Part shown: positions 1 to 8,096 of the stretch, piece after piece | Layout: each line of letters begins with the position of its first letter | Position numbering within the stretch: the stretch's first letter is position 1 | NCBI GenBank assembly: GCA_002722295.1 | Contig: PBLF01000002.1 | Span: 124,001 to 188,000 of the forward strand | Direction: 5' to 3' | DNA: 64,000 bases | DNA from: Stappia sp. | GTDB lineage: Bacteria; Pseudomonadota; Alphaproteobacteria; Rhizobiales; Stappiaceae | The notes under the pieces: generated by a model | Databases searched by the model: none | Told to the model about the DNA's origin: nothing | The model's input: the letters and a program-made list of their open reading frames with translations, nothing else | Made by a program: the position numbers and the translations under genes

Positions 1-140
1 GACTGGTGAAGCTCTTCGAGACCGAACTGCGCCTGCCGTCCGCCTATCATCTCGTTTATCCGGAAAACCGCACGCTGCGTCCGGTCGCGGCACGTTTTCG
101 CGACTGGCTGAAGGGAGAAGCGGCAGCCAACGCCCCGTAG
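1..140 (+). CDS. LysR-family regulator, C-terminal end only
   Basis: The window opens inside a reading frame whose last 46 codons are visible; the stop is TAG at 138-140. The visible tail has the pattern LVYPENRTLRPVA followed by FRDWL, typical of the C-terminus of GcvA-like LysR regulators, where the effector-binding domain ends in a short helix after a YLVYP-type strand. The DNA-binding domain and the target are outside the window. The family call rests on the tail alone. No clear terminator with a T-tract follows it. Confidence 0.65.
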   Translation, partial: LVKLFETELRLPSAYHLVYPENRTLRPVAARFRDWLKGEAAANAP

Positions 141-271
141 GCGCGGTCCCACGGACGAGAGGGGACCGGCTTGTTCGCCGGGCTTGCGCGCAACCTTGCA
201 TTTCCCTGTCGTTTGCACGCCGCACATGCCGCGTTTGCGGGGAGACGACCCGGGTGAAACGTAAAAAGGCA

Positions 272-299
272 TTGAAGACGTTACGGCAGATTTCATACA
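272..299 (+). promoter_or_regulatory. Possible promoter of the small RNA candidate
   Basis: TTGAAG at 272-277 and CATACA at 294-299 are separated by 16 bases, resembling a housekeeping alphaproteobacterial promoter. Transcription would start near 306. The hexamers are only partly consensus, so this is tentative. Confidence 0.25.
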
Positions 300-305
300 G
301 GCTTT

Positions 306-449
306 TATCGATTGCGTTTCCACGTATCGGTTTTTTGTTTGCAGTCTGCGCGAATCCTGTTGGTATCGATCCTGTCTTCAGTCATGGAGATGCGGCGGTC
401 CTGACCGTGAGGCTCCCCCCCTCCCTCCTCGCGGTCAGGACCATTTTTC
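306..449 (+). ncRNA. Candidate trans-acting small RNA with anti-Shine-Dalgarno loop
   Basis: A perfect 11-bp stem (397-407 with 432-442) encloses a 24-base loop and is followed at once by ATTTTT, so it looks like an intrinsic terminator on the plus strand. The loop is very pyrimidine rich and contains CTCCCTCCTC, complementary to purine-rich ribosome binding sites. Known alphaproteobacterial small RNAs (the alpha-r14 family of Sinorhizobium and the CcsR or cuckoo RNAs of Rhodobacter) carry CCUCCUCCC-type motifs in hairpin loops. With a start near 306 the RNA would be about 140 nt, in the usual range. No convincing protein gene lies in this interval. The 5' end is an inference. Confidence 0.42.
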
Positions 450-501
450 CTTCTGGTTGAAATCGGGAAGCTCCGGCTTCCACGCCTTCGGGTCTTCCGA
501 C

Positions 502-529
502 AGGGCCTTCCGCAGCGAAGGCCCTTTTT
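502..529 (+). terminator. Intrinsic terminator-like hairpin
   Basis: AGGGCCTTC (502-510) pairs perfectly with GAAGGCCCT (517-525) across a 6-base loop and is followed by TTTT. The T-tract is on the plus strand, so it would stop read-through from the small RNA region. It also lies just past the end of the leftward RlpA-like gene, where the hairpin lacks a T-tract in that direction. Confidence 0.6.
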
Positions 530-543
530 GTTGTCCGCCGGTG

Positions 544-924
544 CTATTTGCAGGTCGGCGCCTTCTTTCCCTCCACATGCACCCTCACCCGTGTGATGCC
601 CCTGCGCAGGAATGCCAGGTCGCGCGCCGCGCGGCGTGAAACGTCGATCACCCGGCCGCGCACGAAGGGGCCGCGATCGACGATGGTCAGCTTCACCTTG
701 CGGCCGTTGGCCAGGTTCTCGACCGTGACGCGCGTGCCGAAGGGAAGCGTGCGATGGGCGGCCGTCAGGGCTTCCGGGTCGGCGATCACGCCGCTGGCGG
801 TGCGTCCGCGAAGTTCGTACCAGGAGGCCTTTCCGCATTGGGCGAGCGCGGGAGGCGCGGCGAAAACCGCCATGGCGAGGAGAAATACTGCCCGAGGGGC
901 ATGCGGGCGAGCCTTGCGAATCAT
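544..924 (-). CDS. RlpA-like secreted protein (double-psi beta-barrel)
   Basis: This 126-residue protein has an N-terminal signal peptide (basic MIRKARP, then a hydrophobic stretch ending AAPPALA-Q). One double-psi beta-barrel domain follows, with the family landmarks GKASWYE, GRTASG, AAHRTLPFGTRV and VDRGPF. RlpA proteins act on or bind peptidoglycan at septa; the SPOR domain and lipobox Cys of classical RlpA are absent. It is therefore a minimal, soluble periplasmic or secreted form, common in rhizobia. The start is set at the ATG at 924; a TTG three codons upstream is possible. Whether it has lytic activity cannot be read from sequence. Confidence 0.8.
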   Translation of the reverse strand: MIRKARPHAPRAVFLLAMAVFAAPPALAQCGKASWYELRGRTASGVIADPEALTAAHRTLPFGTRVTVENLANGRKVKLTIVDRGPFVRGRVIDVSRRAARDLAFLRRGITRVRVHVEGKKAPTCK

Positions 925-1146
925 TTGGCACAATCCATAATTCGAATTCGGATACTGGGGCTTTCGCAGGCCCTTCCGCAGCGTTTTGTCGGTTGCGTGC
1001 GTACATGGAGGGGTGCGTCGAGCCGGATGAAGAGTGACCCTGTCAATATTTCATGATTTTCTTGTGGCAGACGGTTTACCCTTCGTCATCCTGGCCTTCG
1101 GTGGCCGGGTGCTGGCCCGGGCGGGGCGTCTGGATCGGAAGCGTAT

Positions 1147-3228
1147 ATGGTCAAGGTCGAGGGCGGGGGACGTCCGATCAATCACGAGACGGAAAGCCTG
1201 CATGCCTCCATTCTCGAGGCTTGCGGCGATCCTGTCTATTTCTGCACGCCCGACCGCATCATTCGCGAGGCGAACGACGCCTATGCCCGGCTGAACGGTT
1301 TCACCCGCGACCAGGTGCTCGGGCGAACGGTGCGCGAGATCGCGGGCGAGGGCGTCTACGGGCACCGGGCCGAACGGCTGGCGCGTGCCTTTGCCGGAGA
1401 GAGCATCGACTTTCAGGACTGGGTCGAGGTGCCCGGAATCGGTCGGCGCTTCTACGACGTGCGGTATCAGCCCGTGCGGGATGCGCGGGGTGAGCTGATC
1501 GGGGTCGCCGCCTTCGGTCGCGACATCACCGGGATGAAGGAGACGGACGAGGCGTTGCGCCTCTACGGATCGATCGTGCTGCAGATGTCGGACCGCATCT
1601 CCGTGTTCGACCGCGAGTTCCGCTTCCTTTTCGTCAACGAGAGCAATGCCCGCTGGTACGGACTTCCGCGAGAGGAGATGGTCGGGCACTACCTGTACGA
1701 CCTCGTCGGGGTCGAGCGGTTCGAACGCGAGCTGCGTCCGAGCCTCGAACGCTGTTTCTCCGGTGAAACCGTGGATCTGGATCTCCTGACGCGCAAGCCG
1801 GACGGGCGCGAGGTCATCTGGTCGATCCGCCTGGAGCCGTTCCGGAATGACGCCGGCGCCGTGGACGCGGCCATGGTGATGTCGCGCGACGTCACCGAGA
1901 CGCGCCGCCTCGCCCATCGCCTCGAGCGCCTGACGCTCGAGGACGATCTCACAGGCATCGCCAACCGGCGCGCCTTCGAGCAGTGGCTCGGCAACCGGCT
2001 TGCCGCGCTCGATCCGCGCACGGCGCTGGACGGGGGGCAGGGCTTCGGTGTCGTGTTCCTCGATCTCGACGGCTTCAAGCTGGTCAACGACACGGCCGGT
2101 CACGGGGCGGGCGACCGGTTTCTCGTCGGCGTTGCCGATTGCATTTCCGCCTTTTCCGGCTCTGCGGTGCATGTGGCGCGCATCGGCGGCGACGAGTTCG
2201 GCATGATCGTCGATTCCGACGACTCCGTCGCCGTCAAGGTCCTGTGCGAGCGGGTGCTCGCCGACCTGAACGACTTTCACTTCGCCGTTGACGGCATGAC
2301 CTTCCGAGGCGGGGCCAGTGTCGGTTTCACCATGGTGAGGCCCGAGGAGGTGTTCCCCGCCGGCGGGCGTGACATCAGCCGGGTGCTGCAGCTTGCTGAC
2401 CAGGCCTGTCTTGCCGCCAAGGCCGCCGGCGGGCGGCGCGTCGTGCAGCTGTCGGCCAACGCCGAGATCGCCCAACGCCAGCGCGACGAGTTGCGCCACC
2501 TCACGGTGATCGAGAAGGCCCTTTCGGATGGCGCCTTTCATCTCGAGCAGATGCCGGTCGTCGCACTCGATGGGGGCGGCACAGCCTTTCACGAGGTGCT
2601 GATGCGCCTGGCGCTGCCCGACGGCACGCTTGCCGGGCCGAACATGATCTCCGCCGTCGCCGAACGTCACGGGCGCACCAGCGAACTCGACACCTGGCTC
2701 GTGACGGCGGTTCTCGAGCGCCTTTGCGCCAACCGCGATGCGCGGGACTGTGTCTCGATGAACCTTTCGGGAAGCGCCATCTGCGACGAGCGCTTCGGGG
2801 CCTTTCTCGGTGACAGGCTCGGCGACAACCGGGATCTTGCCGGCCGGCTGATCATCGAGCTTGGCGAGGCGGATCTCGTGCAGCTCGACAATGCCGCCTG
2901 GATCCTGCTGCGGCACCTGCGGCGTCTCGGGGTGCGGGTTGCGCTCGACGGCTTCGGGCGCGGCTTCGGCGTCGTGACGCAGGTGCGCGACGGCATCTTC
3001 GATTTCATCAAGATCGATCGCCTGCTGGTGGCCGACCTTGCCGATGAGCCGGTCAATCGCGCGGCGGTCACGGGCGTGGTCGCGCTTGCGCGGACGCTGG
3101 GCCTGCCGACGGTGGCCGAGCATGTGTCGGACGCGGCCGCCCTTCCCGTCCTGCGCGAACTGGGCGTCCACTATGCGCAGGGCAAGGCTGTCCGCCCCGC
3201 CCGGGCATGGCCGCTCGCCGACGGTTGA
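1147..3228 (+). CDS. PAS-PAS-GGDEF-EAL cyclic-di-GMP signalling protein
   Basis: A 693-residue cytoplasmic protein without membrane segments. Two PAS domains (about 15-130 and 135-260) precede a GGDEF domain with an intact GGDEF motif at 347-351, so diguanylate cyclase activity is plausible. No RxxD inhibitory site precedes it. The EAL domain (about 445-690) is degenerate: the signature is EVL (E483), and the usual DDFG metal site reads D601-G602-F-G. Other EAL landmarks remain (NLSG, IIELGE, FIKID, VAEHV, YAQG). The second Asp is normally needed for metal binding, so the phosphodiesterase is probably weak or serves as a GTP or c-di-GMP sensor. It is monocistronic; the next gene converges on it 13 bases away. 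Confidence 0.9.
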   Translation: MVKVEGGGRPINHETESLHASILEACGDPVYFCTPDRIIREANDAYARLNGFTRDQVLGRTVREIAGEGVYGHRAERLARAFAGESIDFQDWVEVPGIGRRFYDVRYQPVRDARGELIGVAAFGRDITGMKETDEALRLYGSIVLQMSDRISVFDREFRFLFVNESNARWYGLPREEMVGHYLYDLVGVERFERELRPSLERCFSGETVDLDLLTRKPDGREVIWSIRLEPFRNDAGAVDAAMVMSRDVTETRRLAHRLERLTLEDDLTGIANRRAFEQWLGNRLAALDPRTALDGGQGFGVVFLDLDGFKLVNDTAGHGAGDRFLVGVADCISAFSGSAVHVARIGGDEFGMIVDSDDSVAVKVLCERVLADLNDFHFAVDGMTFRGGASVGFTMVRPEEVFPAGGRDISRVLQLADQACLAAKAAGGRRVVQLSANAEIAQRQRDELRHLTVIEKALSDGAFHLEQMPVVALDGGGTAFHEVLMRLALPDGTLAGPNMISAVAERHGRTSELDTWLVTAVLERLCANRDARDCVSMNLSGSAICDERFGAFLGDRLGDNRDLAGRLIIELGEADLVQLDNAAWILLRHLRRLGVRVALDGFGRGFGVVTQVRDGIFDFIKIDRLLVADLADEPVNRAAVTGVVALARTLGLPTVAEHVSDAAALPVLRELGVHYAQGKAVRPARAWPLADG

Positions 3229-3241
3229 TCCAAGCACCGGG

Positions 3242-4333
3242 TCACGCATCGCGACCGGCGACCCGATCCGCCAGCGTGGCGATGTCGGCGTCATTTGGAA
3301 ACCGCGCCAGCGCCTCGCGTGCCGTCTCGCCGGCGCCGGACGCGTCTCCCGCCCGGGCAAGGGCCAGGATCAGCTCCCGCCAGAACTGCTTGCGCCAGCG
3401 TTTCGGCTGGGCGGCGAGCCCCTTCGCGCTTTCCGTCAGTGTGATCGCCTCCCGCAGGACCCCTGCGGCTTCCGCCGCGCGACCGGCGGCAAGCAGGCAT
3501 TCGGCAAGCAGAAGTCCGTGGCCCGGGTTGAGCGCGGGAACGAGGTCGCGGGCGAGGGCGTCCGGATCCGGCGGATCGCCGGTCGCAAGCCGGTGTCCCG
3601 CCGTGGCGAAGGCGTCCGCAGTGCCCGCCCCCTCCGGCGAGATCAGACCCCGCTCGTCGCAGAGCCCTGCGAGATCGCGGTCGAAGCGGGCGATCAGCTT
3701 GCGGACGATGTTGAGCGTGTAGAGGTGGTCGTGGCTTGCATGCGGTGATCGCAGCGCCAGAAGCCTCACGGCCGGCGGCCGCGGGATCCGCGCCAGCCGC
3801 GCGAAGCCGGCCGCGTCGACGGGATCGTGCAGTCCGAAGACCAGCGTCAGCGGATGCGGCGTCCGCGTTTCGGCAAGCGCGCGGACAAGGTCCGGCTCTC
3901 CCGGTTGTCCGGGAGCCCTGTAGAGGCCGCTATGGGTGCCCGGCAGTCCCAGCTCGAACTCCGGCCCGAAGGCATAGGCCGCGCCGTCACGCCGGCGAAG
4001 CGCGGTCGCCAGCGCGCCGTAGGCCCCCTTGGAGGCGCCGTAGTGGATGATGCGCGAAGGCGCGGCGACGGCGAGGGCTGCGTCGATGGCGGCATCGGTC
4101 GCCGCCTCGCATCCCAGGTACCAGGCGCTGTCCGGACAATCGAGAAACAGGCAGGCATGGCGCGTGGTGGCGAAAAGCCGTTCGAGCCCGAAGCGGGGCG
4201 GCACGACCCGCGCCTGCGACTGCACCACGACAAGCGTGTCGCTTCCGCCCGAGGGTGCCGCGCGGAAGCGTCGTCGCAGCCCGCTTTGCGGATCAAGTCC
4301 GTCCAGCGGATCGTGGGTGCCCGTCGTGACCAT
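3242..4333 (-). CDS. Alpha/beta-hydrolase-like protein with TPR-like tail
   Basis: A 363-residue protein of unknown function. The N-terminal half looks like an alpha/beta hydrolase: a nucleophile-elbow motif GASKG with Ser101 after a hydrophobic strand, a later VFGLHDPVD strand-loop that could carry the acid, and a histidine-rich SPHASHDH. The C-terminal third is Ala-rich and helical, with repeats such as ECLLAAGRAAEAAGVLREA and LARAGDASGAGETAREAL, which resemble TPR units. It starts 13 bases after the SulP gene and is the last gene of the leftward persulfide operon. Its role there is unknown; related proteins occur in polysaccharide contexts. Confidence 0.55.
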   Translation of the reverse strand: MVTTGTHDPLDGLDPQSGLRRRFRAAPSGGSDTLVVVQSQARVVPPRFGLERLFATTRHACLFLDCPDSAWYLGCEAATDAAIDAALAVAAPSRIIHYGASKGAYGALATALRRRDGAAYAFGPEFELGLPGTHSGLYRAPGQPGEPDLVRALAETRTPHPLTLVFGLHDPVDAAGFARLARIPRPPAVRLLALRSPHASHDHLYTLNIVRKLIARFDRDLAGLCDERGLISPEGAGTADAFATAGHRLATGDPPDPDALARDLVPALNPGHGLLLAECLLAAGRAAEAAGVLREAITLTESAKGLAAQPKRWRKQFWRELILALARAGDASGAGETAREALARFPNDADIATLADRVAGRDA

Positions 4334-4346
4334 GGCCCACCCCTTA

Positions 4347-6131
4347 TCAGATCTGCGGGCCGATCCAGAAGCTTGCCGGTGTCGCGCGCCGGGGGGAGCG
4401 CGCCTCGGCGATATGGGCCGTCTCCGGGTCGAGGCTCGCGAAGGCCTCGTACTGGGTGAGGAACACCCTGCCGGTGAGGTGCTGCAGGAAGTCGGTGCGT
4501 TCCAGCCGGTCCATCACCGGTCCCTTGATCTCGGACAGGTGGAAGGCGACGCCTGAATCGCCGAGCCGGCGGTTGATTTCCTCCAGGCTTTCCAGCGCCG
4601 AGGCGTCGATCTCGTTCACGGCCGTCGCCTGCAGCACCACATGCGCGATGGCCGGACGTTCCGCGACGAGTTCCAGCAGCCGGTCCTCCAGATAGCGTGA
4701 ATTGGCGAAGAACAGGCTTTCGTCGACGCGCACGCTCAACACGCGCTCGCCGGTGATGACCTTGTGGCGGTTGATGTTGCGGAAGTGCTCGGTGCCGGGA
4801 ACGATCCCGACGACGGCCATGTGCGGGCGGGCGTTCCGGTGCAGGTAGAGCGCCAGCGAAACGGCGACGCCGGTCACCACGCCGGGCTCGACGCCGAAGC
4901 CGAGCGTGACGAGGATCGTGCCGGCCATGGCCGCGAAGTCGCTCTTCGAATAGGCCCACACCCGGGCGAGCGCCTTGAGGTCCACGAGCGAGAGCACGGC
5001 GACGATGATGGTCGCGGCGAGCGTCGCCTGGGGCAGGTCGGCGATCAGCGGCGTCAGGAACATGGTGGCGAGCGCGATGCCCACGGCGGTGAAGGCGCCG
5101 GCGGCCGGCGTGCGCGCGCCGGCATCGAAGTTCACCACCGAGCGGGCGAAGCCGCCGGTCACCGGATAGCCGCCCGACACCGCCGAGGCGATGTTGGCGG
5201 TGCCGAGCCCGATCAGCTCCTGGTCGGGCTGGATGCGCTGGCGCCGCTTGGCGGCGAGCGTCTGGGCGACGGAGACCGATTCCACGAAGCCGATCACGGA
5301 GATCAGCAGCGCCGGCACGGCAAGGGCCGCCCACAGGTCCGGGTCGAGGATCGGCATGTGCGGGCTCGGCAGGCCGGAGGGAATATGGCCGACGAGGTGC
5401 ACGCCCCTCGCGCCCAGGTCGAACCAGGAGGCGGCGAGCGTGGTGAGGGCAACGGCGGCCACCGGCCCGGCCTTCACCAGGATGTCGGCCATGCGCGGAC
5501 CCAGGCCGGCGGTGACGAGCAGGGGCTTGACCCGACTGCGCACCAGAAACAGGAACAGGGTCGCCGGCACGCCGACGGCGAGTGTCGCCATGTTGGTGTC
5601 GCCGATGCCCGCCGCCAGCCCGCCGACGATGTCGACGAGCGTCGCGCCGGAAACCGGAATGCCCAGGATGTGCTTGAGCTGGCTCGCAGCGATCAGGAGC
5701 CCGCTTGCCGTGATGAAGCCCGAAATCACCGGGTGGCTCAGGAAGTTGGCAAGAAACCCGAGCCGGAACAGGCCCATGGCGATCAGCATGACGCCCGAGA
5801 GGAAGGCCAGCACCACGGCGGCGGTCAGATAGTCGGCCGTGCCCTGGGCGGCGATCTCGCCGACGGCGGAGGCCGTCATCAGCGAGACGACCGCGACCGG
5901 CCCGACGGCAAGCGCCCGGCTGGTGCCGAACACCGCATAGGCGACCAGCGGCAGGATGGAGGCGTAGAGACCGATCTCCGGCGGCAGGCCGGCGAGAAGC
6001 GCATAGGCGAGCGACTGGGGGATCAGCATGATCGTGACGATCACGGCGGCGATCAGGTCGTCGGTGGCCATGGCGCGGGTGTAGCCGCGTCCCCAGTCGA
6101 GGATCGGCAGATAGGCGGCAAGCGGTTTCAT
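4347..6131 (-). CDS. SulP-family anion permease with STAS domain
   Basis: A 594-residue inner-membrane transporter. The N-terminal 400 residues carry the SulP fold, with PQSLAYALLAGLPPEIGLY near residue 35 and many hydrophobic helices, followed by a cytoplasmic STAS domain (about 440-560). SulP proteins move sulfate, bicarbonate, dicarboxylates or related anions. It is the fifth gene of an operon that oxidises persulfide, so I infer export of sulfite or sulfate made by the dioxygenase, or sulfate exchange; sequence alone cannot decide the substrate. The ribosome binding site upstream of the ATG is weak, but the N-terminus matches the family. Confidence 0.88.
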   Translation of the reverse strand: MKPLAAYLPILDWGRGYTRAMATDDLIAAVIVTIMLIPQSLAYALLAGLPPEIGLYASILPLVAYAVFGTSRALAVGPVAVVSLMTASAVGEIAAQGTADYLTAAVVLAFLSGVMLIAMGLFRLGFLANFLSHPVISGFITASGLLIAASQLKHILGIPVSGATLVDIVGGLAAGIGDTNMATLAVGVPATLFLFLVRSRVKPLLVTAGLGPRMADILVKAGPVAAVALTTLAASWFDLGARGVHLVGHIPSGLPSPHMPILDPDLWAALAVPALLISVIGFVESVSVAQTLAAKRRQRIQPDQELIGLGTANIASAVSGGYPVTGGFARSVVNFDAGARTPAAGAFTAVGIALATMFLTPLIADLPQATLAATIIVAVLSLVDLKALARVWAYSKSDFAAMAGTILVTLGFGVEPGVVTGVAVSLALYLHRNARPHMAVVGIVPGTEHFRNINRHKVITGERVLSVRVDESLFFANSRYLEDRLLELVAERPAIAHVVLQATAVNEIDASALESLEEINRRLGDSGVAFHLSEIKGPVMDRLERTDFLQHLTGRVFLTQYEAFASLDPETAHIAEARSPRRATPASFWIGPQI

Positions 6132-6239
6132 GGTCGGGCGGATTCCGGGCGGTCGCTTCGCAGGGGCTTTGGCGTGTGCCGCGCGGCCGGCCGGCCGCGC
6201 GGGTCATCGTGTCGGTGCGGACCGCTTGGCCGGCCCGCC

Positions 6240-6668
6240 TCAGCCGGCCTCGGCCAGCCGGTCCAGGGTGGGCTTCAGCCCCGACAGGTCGTAGCCGGCG
6301 TCGGCGGCAAGACGAACCATCTCGCCCGCGTCGCGGCTTCCGGCCTGGGAGAGCGCCCACAGGTTGATGGAGCGCGTGCCGGTGCGGCAGAAGGCGAACA
6401 CCGGTCCGCCGGCGGCCTCCATGGCCTCGCGGAAACCGGTGAGCGTGTCGGGGCCGATGCCGTCCCGTCCGACCGGCAGGGCGTGATAGGCAAGCCCGGC
6501 CGCCTCGGCCGCCTTGCGGATCTCGTCACCCGCCGGCTGGTCGGGCGCCTCGCCGTCCGGCCGGTTGTTGATGACCGCCTTGAAGCCGGCGGCGCGGATC
6601 GCGTCCACGTCGGCAGGGTCGATCTGGTGGGCGACGGTGATCGTGTCGTCGACCTTGGCAGAGTTCAT
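6240..6668 (-). CDS. DUF442 rhodanese-like sulfurtransferase
   Basis: A 142-residue DUF442 (TIGR01244) protein. Its active loop CRTGTRS at Cys94 has the six-residue CRxGxR form of single-domain rhodaneses rather than the CX5R of phosphatases. In Blh of Agrobacterium and Xylella this module is fused to the N-terminus of the metallo-beta-lactamase persulfide dioxygenase; here it is a separate gene 10 bases downstream of that partner. It probably passes sulfane sulfur between a low-molecular-weight thiol persulfide and sulfite, or protects the pathway from persulfide build-up. The enzyme direction is inferred. Confidence 0.82.
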   Translation of the reverse strand: MNSAKVDDTITVAHQIDPADVDAIRAAGFKAVINNRPDGEAPDQPAGDEIRKAAEAAGLAYHALPVGRDGIGPDTLTGFREAMEAAGGPVFAFCRTGTRSINLWALSQAGSRDAGEMVRLAADAGYDLSGLKPTLDRLAEAG

Positions 6669-6678
6669 GGATCTGTCC

Positions 6679-7572
6679 TTACAGGGAATTGATTGGCACT
6701 TTCAGGAAGGTCTTGCCGCTCTCGTCGGCGGGCGGCAGCTTTCCGGCGCGCATGTTGACCTGTATGGAGGGAATGATCAATTTCGGCATCCCGAGCGTGG
6801 CGTCGCGCGCGGTGCGCATGGCCACGAACTCCTCTTCCGTCACGCCGTCGCGGGCATGGATGTTGTTCGCCCGCTCCTCCGCCACCGTGGTTTCCCAGCG
6901 GATGTCGCGGCCGTTGGGGCCGTAGTCGTGGCACATGAACAGGCGGAACGCGTCGGGCAGCGTCAGCACCTTGCGGATCGAGCGGAACAGTTCGCCCGCG
7001 TCGCCGCCGGGAAAGTCCGCCCGCGCCGTGCCGCCATCGGGCATGAACAGCGTGTCGCCGACGAAGGCGGCATTGCCCATCACGTGGGTCATGCAGGCCG
7101 GCGTGTGGCCGGGCGTGTGCATGGCGAAGCAGGTCATGCCGCCGACCGTATAGGTGTCCCCATCGGCGAAGAGCCGGTCGAACTGGGAGCCGTCGCGCTG
7201 GAACTCGGTGCCCTCGTTGAAGATCTTTCCGAAGGTGTCCTGCACGACGCGGATGTTCTCGCCGATGCCGAGCTTTCCGCCGAGGGCGTTCTGGATGTAG
7301 GGCGCCCCCGACAGGTGGTCGGCATGGACATGGGTCTCGATCAGCCATTCGCAGATGAGGCCCTTGTCGCGGACGAAGGCGATGATCCTGTCGGCGGAAT
7401 CATGGGTGATGCGCCCCGCCGCGTAGTCGATGTCCATGACGCTGTCGACGATGGCGCAGGCGTTCGAACCCGGGTCCTTGACCACATAGGAGATGGTGTT
7501 GGTGGGTTCGTCGAAGAAGGCGGTGACCTCGGGCTTCACGGAGCCGTCGATCGGATAGGCCGGATTGGTCAT
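6679..7572 (-). CDS. blh: Persulfide dioxygenase, metallo-beta-lactamase fold (Blh/ETHE1-like)
   Basis: A 297-residue protein with the metallo-beta-lactamase metal motif THVHADH, then MHTPGHTPACM and FVGDTLF, as in ETHE1-type persulfide dioxygenases. These oxidise glutathione persulfide to sulfite with one iron. The ATG at 7572 is chosen because AAGGAC precedes it at good spacing; an in-frame ATG at 7593 has no such site. It lacks the N-terminal DUF442 half of classical Blh, which is the next gene. The operon begins with two sulfur transporters and faces bigR, the known repressor of this gene set. Confidence 0.9.
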   Translation of the reverse strand: MTNPAYPIDGSVKPEVTAFFDEPTNTISYVVKDPGSNACAIVDSVMDIDYAAGRITHDSADRIIAFVRDKGLICEWLIETHVHADHLSGAPYIQNALGGKLGIGENIRVVQDTFGKIFNEGTEFQRDGSQFDRLFADGDTYTVGGMTCFAMHTPGHTPACMTHVMGNAAFVGDTLFMPDGGTARADFPGGDAGELFRSIRKVLTLPDAFRLFMCHDYGPNGRDIRWETTVAEERANNIHARDGVTEEEFVAMRTARDATLGMPKLIIPSIQVNMRAGKLPPADESGKTFLKVPINSL

Positions 7573-7615
7573 GGGCGCATGTCCTTGATCCATGGGGTGT
7601 TCGGGCGGCTTGCGG

Positions 7616-8092
7616 TCAGGCCGCCGGTCGTGCGGTCGCGCGGGCGAGCATCGCCCTTGCATGAACGAAGCGCCGCGTGGCGATCATGCCCGCCGCGACG
7701 GCGAGACAGAAGAGGAAAGGCTCGATCCGTCCAAGGCCGAGCGCCGGCACCACGCCACCGGGGCAGAAGCCGGTGATGCCCCAGCCGATGCCGAAGATCG
7801 CCGCGCCGCCGACCAGCCGCGCGTCGATGCCATGGCGCGAGGGCAGCGTGAACCCGCCCGAAAGCAGCGGGCGCGGGCGGGACAGCACCAGCCGGTAGCC
7901 GATCGCGGTGACGGTCAGCGCCGCGGCCATGACCACGGCCAGGCTCGGATCCCATCCGCCGCCGGGAATGGCGGCGAGGTCGAAGAAATTCAGCACCTTG
8001 GCCGGATTCGCCATGCCGGCGAGCAGGATGCCGGTGCCGAAGACGAGGCCGATGGCGAAGGCGGCCGCAAGACGTACTGCCGGGTGGGTCAT
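7616..8092 (-). CDS. pmpB: YeeE/YedE-family sulfur transporter subunit B (DUF6691)
   Basis: A 158-residue membrane protein with four hydrophobic helices and the conserved GITGFCPGG cysteine motif. Such half-size YeeE/YedE proteins occur in pairs and are thought to carry thiosulfate or sulfane-sulfur species across the inner membrane through conserved cysteines. It starts 4 bases after the stop of the paired subunit, indicating translational coupling. Confidence 0.85.
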   Translation of the reverse strand: MTHPAVRLAAAFAIGLVFGTGILLAGMANPAKVLNFFDLAAIPGGGWDPSLAVVMAAALTVTAIGYRLVLSRPRPLLSGGFTLPSRHGIDARLVGGAAIFGIGWGITGFCPGGVVPALGLGRIEPFLFCLAVAAGMIATRRFVHARAMLARATARPAA

Positions 8093-8096
8093 GGGG

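Noticed and set aside
254-460. 68-residue reading frame (MKRKKALKTL...)
   Set aside because: It runs through the candidate small RNA hairpin and terminator, has no clear ribosome binding site, and its later part is low-quality sequence encoded by the stem and loop.
1051-3360. 769-residue frame antisense to the GGDEF-EAL gene
   Set aside because: Long antisense frames are common in GC-rich DNA. The sense strand has clear PAS, GGDEF and EAL motifs; the antisense product has none.
4764-6692. 642-residue frame antisense to the SulP gene
   Set aside because: It is extremely rich in Gly, Arg, His and Asp with no recognisable fold, which is the usual mirror of a membrane-protein gene.
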